Assembly (NCBI RefSeq): GCF_000499845.2 | Contig: NC_023750.2 | Location: forward strand, 27,587,177-27,651,176 | Direction of reading: 5' to 3' | DNA from: Phaseolus vulgaris | Taxonomy: Eukaryota > Streptophyta > Magnoliopsida > Fabales > Fabaceae | DNA length: 64,000 bases | Shown here: piece by piece, positions 56,631-64,000 of the stretch | Layout of the letters: every line of letters starts with the position of its first letter | How positions within the stretch are numbered: position 1 is the stretch's first letter | The notes under the pieces: generated by a model | The model's input: the letters and a program-made list of their open reading frames with translations, nothing else | Databases searched by the model: none | What the model was told of the DNA's origin: nothing | Made by a program: the position numbers and the translations under genes

Positions 56631-56780
56631 AAGCTTTGCAAGTAAAACAAACACGAAGAGTTTGCAAGCTTTCTGTTAAAACAGTTTAAAAGGGGGCACT
56701 CTTTTTTCCCTAAGGAGGGTTTTTAATGAGACACCCAATAAAGAAGGGTTTTCGAAGTTCAAGGTGTTTTAGATTGCATG
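56631..56780 (+). promoter_or_regulatory. A3 post-pol box with AATAAA
   Basis: CCCTAAGGAGGGTTTTTAAT is followed by ACACCC and AATAAA (56737-56742), as in A1 and A2. Candidate poly(A) region of the gag-pol transcript. Confidence 0.55.
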
Positions 56781-56879
56781 CTTGTTGTTATTGCAAGAAT
56801 TTTGAAAAAGAAAGACCTTGTCACCCAAAAGTGATTTAAGGCAAGTTTTGAAGCTATGTCGCATGCTTTCTAAAGAATT

Positions 56880-57310
56880 TCTAAGTCCCCATCGTCTTTC
56901 GGCGATTGGCGGCATCAGTTAAAGTTTAAAGTCCTCATCGTCTTTCGGCGATCGGAGGCACCAGTTAAAAGACCTCAACGCCCTCGCGCGTCCTGAGGCG
57001 AGAAAGAGATAAAGACCTCCTCGCCGTCGAGCGAGTGCAGGTGAGAAAGAGTAAAAAGTCCTCAGTGCTTCCAGAGGAGAGGGGATGTAGCCTCTGGGGC
57101 AATGTAGAGGCACCAGTAAAAAGTCCTCAGTGCTTCCGGGGGAGAGAAGATGTAGCCCCTGGGACAATGTAGAGGCACGAGTTAAAGACCTTCTCGCCGA
57201 TGAGCGAGTTCAGGCGAGTTAAAGACCTTCTCGCCGATGAGCGAGTTCAGGCGAGTTAAAGACCTTCTCGCCGTCGAGCGAGTTCAGGCAAGATAAAATC
57301 CTTCTCGTCT
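56880..57310. repeat. A3 spacer tandem repeats
   Basis: About two units of the 45-bp type (56880-56970), two of the 64-bp type (57055-57178) and three of the 38-bp type (57183-57300). There are fewer copies than in A1. Confidence 0.8.
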
Positions 57311-57916
57311 CGAACGAGTTCAGGTACGGCGTGGAGGGTGGAAGAAGTTTAAAGGATAGCTAAGGTAGGTTCGAAGAGAACACTTAGCTATCCAGCTCGC
57401 TGTCCCGAAAGTCAGGGAAAGTAGAGAGGGATCCGAAAGGCGCCTCTACCCCCAGATGAGGGAACAAGGGCGAAGCTATGAAGGCGAGAGGAAGCTGGTA
57501 TCGCCAAGAATCTTTGGCGATCAGAAGAAATTCAAGCAATAGCAAGAGTTAAGGCCCGTTTTGATAAGGCAGGTCGGGAGAGCTATGTTCTAAACTATTA
57601 GTTGGGTTGAAGCTCGTTGTTTGGAAAGTGGTTCCGCGCTGAGGTCCATTATCTTAAAGGTTCACAAGTTGTTAGAAGACTATCATTCGAAAGACGGTAG
57701 TTTGAAGCAGTTATTGAACAGTCGCGCCCACAAAATTGCTAAGTCAATTTCGTTTGAAGCGATTTATACAAGAAGAAATAAGGGAGATTATATAAAGAAG
57801 CAAGAAATGTCATAACACAGTGGCATCAGTTTGAATTACATGTACCAAAGAGGAAAAATTATTACAAGTAAGTTGTGTAAGAAAAAGACAGATGAATAAG
57901 TGATGGAGGGAAACTG
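57311..57916. other. A3 spacer downstream of the accessory gene
   Basis: Unique A-family spacer matching A1 22201-22818. No gene seen. Confidence 0.5.
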
Positions 57917-60511
57917 CTAGTCTTCAGAGGGAACGATCTTTCCATCCACCACTTCATTGTTTAGCGACACCATGGAAAGGTCCAGATCAGGGTACTGGTA
58001 GGCGAATTGCTCCAGGGCGGCGTCAAACCCAGCAGCGAGGATTTGGGCAGAGCTCAGCTCGAGTTCTTCAGTTTGCTTCTTGAGCCCCTCGGTCTGCAGT
58101 TTTAGTTCTTCAGCCCTCTCACGAGCTTGAAGAAGGTCTTCAGTAATCCTCTTGTTTTCCGCCTGCGCCTGGGCCAGCTCTGCGGCGATCCCTTCGTTCT
58201 CCTTTTTGGCCTCAGCAAGTTTAGCCATGGTATCGTCTCTCTCTTTTTCAGTTTTCCCCAAGAGGACCTCCCGATCTACGGACCTCTTCTCAAGGCTTTC
58301 TACCTTGGCGGCATCTGCTTTGATCGACGCCTCCAGGTCAGCCACCTTGAGACGATAGGGGACCAGTTTGCTCTCCAGCTCAATTTTATCTTGAGCTAAG
58401 AGGTGCACCCTATGGCGTAGATCGGTGGCCTCCTTGCGCGCCACCCGCAGCTCGGTGCTCATAGCATCCTCCACTCGCGAATGGTCGATCTCCGCCAGCA
58501 TAAGGTTGCAGGACAATTTCTCCGCCTCGATTCTTATTAGGCGATTCTCCTCTTGGAGCACGGAGATGTCGTCCTGGAGTTTCTTGCTGGAACTCTCCAC
58601 AGCTTTTGATATGATGGAGGGGAGATCCTCTGCCATCATTTTGAGTTTTTCTGAGAAGGGTTCCCACATCCCTTTGACCACAAGGGAAAGGTTTGCTCGT
58701 GGAAGCGCTGGAGGAGCCTGGTGCTGGTTCTCGCCACCACCTTCTTGAATTGGTTGGTGAGTTGGAGCTTCTTGGCGTGGTGGTGACGAGGGGGACTCGG
58801 TGATGATGATGGGTGAGTTGTGAGTACCTTCATCCCCACCTGCCGCAGCATCGGCGATTGAGGCGGTTGAAGGAGGACCCCCTCCAGCAGATACAAAGGG
58901 CGTGGAGGCACTCGGAGGGTTCTCCATGAAGTTGGGCTCAGTGGCCTCAACCACGGGAAGTGCAGCCGCCAAAGGAACTGCTTGAACCGGCAGTGTTGCA
59001 GCTGGGGGAGAAGGCGGTGTTGGAATGGGGGCTGGTGGTGAGGACGGTGTTGATGTTGGAAGAGGAGGTGGAGCAGGTGGTGAAGAAGGCGCCACCCTTC
59101 TTCTTTTGGTGATGAGGCCATCCTCAGTTGCCTCATCGTCTTCTCCTTCATCCTCATGGACCACCTGAGGGGTTTTCCTCTTTGGCTTCCTGAGGATGAG
59201 TTTCTTGCGCTGTTGGGTGGGCAAGGCTTCTGAAGGAGCTGGGCCTTTAGGGGGCGATCTGCCTTGAGCAGCGGCGATCTCCACCACTGAGTTAGGCACG
59301 GTTTGGGAGCCCGACGCCAACCCATGGGCTCGGGCGAGCGCCCTCAATTCGGCTAGTTTGCCTTTACCCAACATGAGATCTGCATAATGAGAAGGTATAC
59401 AGGTCAGCTCAAAGACAAAGATAAACACATGGGTAAGTGTGCAAATTAGACAAACAAGTGGTGCAGAAAATAAAGACCAAGTCTAGTGCGCAATAGACAA
59501 GACGCTCAAGGATGGATAACAAAAGTGCAACACGGGGCAAAGACTTAAGCGTTGAGATAAGCACTAACCTATGCGAGCCTCGAGTTGGTCTTCGAAGAAG
59601 TCAAAGGAGATGAGCGCAGTGGTGAGAAAGGTGATGTTAGCGTCTGCCACGCTTTTCCAGAAGAGGCACAGGTCCTTATCCAAATCGCCCATGTTGTCGG
59701 GGCTTCTTGGCTTTCTAAAGCTTCCCTTGGAGTCTTTATTTCCCTTGTTTACCCAGTACAAGGGAAAGCCGTCGAGCAGCGAAGCGTCCTGATCATTCTG
59801 GCACACTTGGACGAATTTATCTTTCCAATCCTTGTAAGATTGCTGGAAGATAGAGAGGATCAACCTCCCAGCAATTCCGTTCAGGCTCACCCAAAGGCGA
59901 TCTCCAGGGTTCTTGGCTTCGAACAGGAAAAGGAACACGTCTACTGAGGCCGGTAGTCCCAGATGTGCGCACACAATTTGAAACGCCCGCACGAATGCCC
60001 AGCTGTTGGGATGGAGCTGGGCGGCGACGATGTCGAGCTCGGTTAGTAGTTCCCGCTCAAAGCGAGTGAGGGGGAACCTGAGTTTCACCTTCTTGAATAG
60101 GGTGGTGTACACAAAGCAGAACAACTCGCCGTTGTTCTTTTTGTCATCAGCGCAGACCGGCACATCGGGGGGACAAGGCAACACCATCAATTTGTCATCG
60201 TGCTCCTTGTGGAACGACAGGTTGGGCTCGTCCCCTTTCTTCAATCGAAGCACTGCCCCAGCAGAATTTACTGAGGAAGTTTCCCTCAGCAAAGTTGAGG
60301 TGGCCCAGGGGTATAGCTTCTTGTAGTCTGGAGAGGCGTTGGAGGCTCCTCCAGCGACTGGTGGAGCAGCCTGAGCGGGGTTGGGGCGAGAGGTTGCAGG
60401 CCTCTCAGCCTGGGAAGAGAGAGCACCAGGTGCTCGCGGTGGGTTATGAGTCTGAGATGGAGGGTTTCGCGATGAGGGAGGAGGATTCGCGGTTATCTTT
60501 GTACGAACCAT
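57917..60511 (-). CDS. A3 antisense accessory gene, intact, two coding exons
   Basis: Exon 1 is 60511-59569 (943 bases, the same length as A1) and exon 2 is 59379-57917 (1463 bases). The intron 59380-59568 starts GTTAGT and ends TTATGCAG. The joined length is 2406 bases, 802 codons with stop, without a break. A 5' UTR intron lies at 60520-60761. The protein has the same order as A1: Pro/Ser-rich start, PF04195-like region (FERELLTELDIVAAQL, HPNSWAFVRAFQ), basic stretch (KKLILRKPKRKTP), Pro-rich region, coiled coil, and the end VVDGKIVPSED. It stays open in an element with about 3 percent LTR divergence and about eight gag-pol lesions. The role is unknown. Confidence 0.8.
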
Positions 60512-61099
60512 CGCGGGAACTGCAAAGGAAAAAGTAAAAGAGAGGTGAGCGAAGGTTGCAGAGGTTGATCTGATTGTGAATGAAGGACGGAAAACGAACG
60601 AACGAAAGTTCGTTGTGATGGAAGAAGGGGAAGGTGAAGCCCTAAGTTGCGAAAAAGGGGAAGAAGAAGGAACAACCCACAGCGTATGCACCAGACAGTT
60701 AATGGATGATGCGAATCGGTTAAAATGCAGCAAACATCAACAGAAGAAGTAAAAGAAGTACCTTTCGATGATCAGATGAACGTTGTAGGAAGTTGGGAAT
60801 TCAGAGAGTTGAAAAGCGTCGTGGGTTTTGCAGAAGGAGTTCAGAACGTTTGGGAAGGCCAAGAGGTGATGAAACAGTAGAAACGAAATGGGTTTAAGGG
60901 TTTTTCAAATGATTTTTGGAAGCGTAAACGACAGCTGAAGATGACCGTTGATGAAGCCACGTGTCGAGCGATTGGAGAAGTGTTTGGTGGAGCGTCAGGA
61001 AAGCAGAAAGTACGAACGTTTGGAATTCTGCGCCAGCGCCACGTAGATCGGTAGTGACGTGACTTCTTTAGTCTTTTCGCTGGACAAGTCTTCGCTTAA
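60512..61099 (-). promoter_or_regulatory. Upstream region and 5' UTR intron of the A3 accessory gene
   Basis: The 5' UTR intron 60520-60761 starts GTACTT and ends TTTGCAG. A G-box CACGTG lies near 60959. Layout as in A1 and A2. Confidence 0.5.
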
Positions 61100-61113
61100 G
61101 ACTGGGGGGCTTG
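61100..61113 (+). other. A3 polypurine tract
   Basis: GACTGGGGGGCTTG directly before the 3' LTR. Confidence 0.85.
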
Positions 61114-61972
61114 TGTACCGTCCTGGTAGTCGGAAGTGATGACGTGGCAGCAAGCTATTACGTAGGTGTGTTGAGTAGGGCCCATGGCTGTCTGAAGGGA
61201 AGGAAGTCGGGGGGCTCGTGTGGTCGCCAATTATTAAGGTTGGCGTGCTCCGGGCTCGTGTTGAGAAGAGGTTGCAAGATACGAACCCAGACGACCCCGT
61301 GGTTAGAGATCGCCGAAACAAGGACATCGCCAAAGATGAAGTCAGATAGTCATTTCCTAGCTAGCCAGAGGATGAGGTCGGGAGACAGCTTACTTGAGCA
61401 TACACGGTGAAGCAGGTAGAGTAGATCGTGAAGGCGGCCGGCGAGACCACAGGGAAGGTGCGTATGAAGGCACCCGAACTCGCCATGCAGAAGAGATCAC
61501 GCTCCAAGACAGTTTTGTGCTCCATGCGTAAGTAACTTAGCCAAAAGCCTGAAGAGTAAGAAGTGGCGCTCAAGTCAAGGATGCCCCATATGATGACACG
61601 TGTACAGCTGGATGCGAGCCACGTGTCCAGATGTGTAACTGCCAGGAGAGAGAAAGTGCCCAGGTATATAAGAGTTTCCAACGAACTTTGAGGTACGCAC
61701 GCGTTTAGATTACTTCTTTACAACTGCGAGAACGAGAGTACGCTGAGAGAGAACTTGGCACGGTTCCTTAGAGTTCTTGAGTTTTTCTCTTAGTAATTGG
61801 TGGTTCAGTCGCTGACTTGGGCGTCGGAGCGTGATCGGCCACAGCGGCGCCGTTCTGTCTTTTGCAGGTTCCTGAGGTGGATCGCGGTGAAGGACGGAGG
61901 CTAACACGGCGCAGAAGTCGATCCAGGTTTGACGAGGCAAGGCTCCAGCGTTTTGGTCAACAGGCAGGATCA
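61114..61972 (+). repeat. A3 3' LTR
   Basis: The 859-bp partner of 49941-50795 is followed by GATTT (61973-61977) and 5S spacer. Confidence 0.95.
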
Positions 61973-61977
61973 GATTT

Positions 61978-62218
61978 CTTGTTGTATTTCTTTTTTGTGT
62001 TCTATTTTTCATCTTCTTCCTGGCCTAGACAGTCAAACCATGAGTTCACCTTTTTTGTGCTTTTTTTTTTGCTCACCTCTAAATAAAAATCTTAAAGTAC
62101 CTATAAAAACGATCCTGAAATAGTGTTGTGTAGCGAGTTATCACGTTCGAGGTCCAACCATTTTGAAACTGTACCCCACCTGCAAACCCATATAGGTATT
62201 CATCGCGCTACACTTGAG
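61978..62218 (+). other. 5S rDNA intergenic spacer resuming after A3
   Basis: It continues the spacer after copy 4 (GGCCTAGACAGTCAAACCAT, then AAAATCTTAAAGTACCTA) and holds the upstream elements of copy 5. Confidence 0.9.
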
Positions 62219-63378
62219 AGATGAGATCATAGCTGATGTGATTCCACTAGCCATATAGAGAATGATTCTTGACATTCTTAGGAATCACCTTTTGCTGGAC
62301 ATTATTTAGGCACTTTTCTTAGAGTTGGATCAATGTTCTAAGACAAGAAATCACCAAAAAAATAGTACCAAATCCTAAACTCATTTGGATGTTCCACATA
62401 TTGTCAAATTGAACCAAAAGAAATGGAGGAAAGGCAAAAACACTAATTAACAGAACAAAACAGCAAGGTACCGAATCAAAATGCTGGAATTGAAGAAGAA
62501 AATATGAGGGACAGCCAAGAACACAAATGAACCATAGCTACACATTAACAAGCTGAAATTGCCGAACCAAAACAACTAGGAAACAAGCTAAGACAAGGAA
62601 ATTAACAAGAGAAGAAAGGAAGGAGAAGAGAATGCTCATGAAGATGGAACAAAGGTTGGATGATCACGCCACTAGAAGTATGGATTCTCCTAGATGAGTG
62701 TGCAAGCTGCCACTTGAGGAAACCATGATCCTTCAAGATAAGACTAGAGAAGAAGGCTCAAAAGCTCTCTAATGCTCACTCCAATTTTGAGTATAGTTTC
62801 TTTAGATCAATTCAAATCTGAATTTTACAAAGGGAGCACCTCTATTTATAGCCTAAGGTGCTGAAATGTAAGCTACACAAATTCAAAAACTCCCTCCCAA
62901 AAAGCTTCTAGAATTGGCGCCTAAAACAAAGCATGAGGAAGGTGTGACTTCTTCCTTCACTTTGGCACCTCCTATTCTACTCCTACACCTATCTACTAAG
63001 ACACCCCCCCTAAGACTCCTAACTAAAGATTAAAAGATGCTTTAACAATAGAGGTTTCTAATGTTTCCCTCTAAGCACCTTCAACAATATTCTTTATTAT
63101 TTAATACTTGGCCTTGCCATTCATAGGATGGACTTGGGTTTGGGCTTGGGCATCTCTTTATTTTATGACTTCTTTTAATTTTGAGAAGACTAGAAGGAAG
63201 AACTTCAAGTGTGATGCTGAATTGCCTCTTCCTTCATTAATAAAAACCTCCTTTACTTCACTCTCATCAATAGCATCACTAATGCACCGGATCCCATCAG
63301 AACTCCGCAGATAAGCGTCCTTGGGCGAGAGTACTACTAGGATGGGTGACCTCCTAGGAAGTCCTCGTGTTGCACTTC
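62219..63378 (+). pseudogene. 5S rRNA gene, copy 5, split by a solo LTR
   Basis: The 5' part (62219-62233, AGATGAGATCATAGC as in copy 2) is separated from the rest (63275-63378) by the solo LTR and the duplicated ATAGC. The 3' part reads as a normal 5S gene end with the A at position 52. Confidence 0.9.
62234..63269 (-). mobile_element. Solo LTR related to element C, inside a 5S gene
   Basis: The 1036-bp segment begins TGATGTGATTCC and ends CTCATCA, flanked by ATAGC (62229-62233 and 63270-63274). It shares several words and a minus-strand TATAAATA box (about 62842-62850) with the C 5' LTR. No internal region is present, so it is a solo LTR left by recombination between two LTRs. An open frame at 63108-63314 is not a gene. 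Confidence 0.88.
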
Positions 63379-63619
63379 TCTTTGTATTTCTTTTTTGTGT
63401 TCTGTTTTTCTTCTTCTTCCTGGCCTAGACAGTCAAACCATGAGTTCACCTTTTTTGTGCTTTTTTTTTTGCTCACCTCTAAATAAAAATCTTAAAGTAC
63501 CTACAAAAACGATCGTGAAATAGTGTTGTGTAGCGAGTTATCGCGTTCGACGTCCAACCATTTTGAAAACTGAAGCCCACCTGCAAACCCATATAGGTAT
63601 TGATCGCGCTACGCTTGAC
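63379..63619 (+). other. 5S rDNA intergenic spacer
   Basis: Spacer with the same order of words as the others and plant 5S upstream elements before copy 6. Confidence 0.9.
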
Positions 63620-63738
63620 AGGTTCGATCATACCAGCACTAATGCACCTGATTCTATCGGAACTCCGCAGATAAGCGTGCTTGGGTGAGAGTAGTACTAG
63701 GATGGGTGACCTCCTGGGAAGTCCTCGTGTTGCACTTC
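63620..63738 (+). rRNA. 5S rRNA gene, copy 6
   Basis: 119 bp, with AGGTTCGATC at the 5' end (one change in the terminal stem) and GCACCTGATTCTATCGGAAC in the middle. The terminator T-run is 63739-63743. Confidence 0.92.
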
Positions 63739-63981
63739 TTTTTGTATTTATTTTTGTGTTCTGTTTTTCTTCTTCTTCCTGGCCTAGATAATCAAACCAT
63801 GAGTTCACCTTTTTTGTGCGTTTTTTTTTTTTTGCTGACCTCTAAATAAAAATCTTAAAGTACCTACAAAAACGATAGTGAAATAGTGTTGTGTAGCGAG
63901 TTATCGCGTTCCAGGTCCAACCATTTTGAAACTGAAGCCCACCTGCAAACCCTTATAGGTATTGATCGCGCTACACTTGAC
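63739..63981 (+). other. 5S rDNA intergenic spacer
   Basis: Spacer between copies 6 and 7, with a run of about 13 T near 63822-63834. The unit length from copy 6 to copy 7 is 362 bp. Confidence 0.9.
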
Positions 63982-64000
63982 AGGTGCGATCATACCAGCA
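63982..64000 (+). rRNA. 5S rRNA gene, copy 7, cut by window end
   Basis: AGGTGCGATCATACCAGCA, the 5' end of another copy; the array continues to the right. Confidence 0.9.

Larger units (their letters stand above)
49941..61972 (+). mobile_element. Element A3: complete, older Tat-lineage LTR retrotransposon in a 5S gene
   Basis: LTRs 49941-50795 (855 bp) and 61114-61972 (859 bp) are flanked by GATTT (49936-49940 and 61973-61977). By eye the LTRs differ at 25 or more positions plus indels, about 3 percent, the most of the A copies. Gag-pol is heavily broken; the antisense accessory gene is open throughout. Confidence 0.96.

Overview
This is plant nuclear DNA: a 5S rRNA gene array invaded by nested LTR retrotransposons. 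The 5S copies have plant-type upstream elements (TATA-like near -28, GC at -12, C at -1). Every long coding region belongs to a plant Ty3/gypsy element. A dicot, perhaps a legume, is plausible, but that guess is weak. I found no ordinary host protein gene.

Layout. Bases 1-48617 are one nested stack; its outermost member, element E (minus strand), entered a 5S spacer at 48617/48618. E is cut by element C (minus, chromovirus-like, with an initiator-Met-type primer site). C is cut by A2 (29293-41392, minus, TSD GTAGT) and by D, of which only one LTR is visible (1-633 plus 26877-27173). D is cut by A1 (634-26876, plus, TSD GGTAT). A1 is cut by B (7328-21292, minus, TSD AGAAC), 4 bases after the pol stop codon of A1. 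Bases 48618-49940 are 5S repeats of about 356 bp. A3 (49941-61972, plus, TSD GATTT) sits at the 3' end of a 5S gene. Further 5S repeats follow, one split by a solo LTR related to C (62234-63269, TSD ATAGC).

A, B and E (and probably D) are Tat-lineage Ty3/gypsy elements. Order in sense orientation: LTR, primer-binding site, gag-protease-RT-RNase H-second RNase H-integrase, a conserved AATAAA box, a tandem-repeat spacer (A family), then an antisense accessory gene reading towards pol, polypurine tract, LTR. The accessory gene has introns whose removal keeps the frame. Exon 1 resembles the PF04195 'putative gypsy type transposon' family; exon 2 is proline-rich followed by coiled coil. It is fully open in A1 (808 codons) and A3 (801 codons), although gag-pol in both is broken many times. 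B carries two diverged copies in tandem.

The points most worth a second look are the preservation of the spliced antisense gene, a TAG codon shared by all three A copies between the integrase zinc-binding region and catalytic core, the two antisense genes in B, and repeated insertion into a 5S array whose copies all carry the same box-A substitution. By-eye LTR comparison suggests the age order A3 > A1 > B > A2, which agrees with the nesting.
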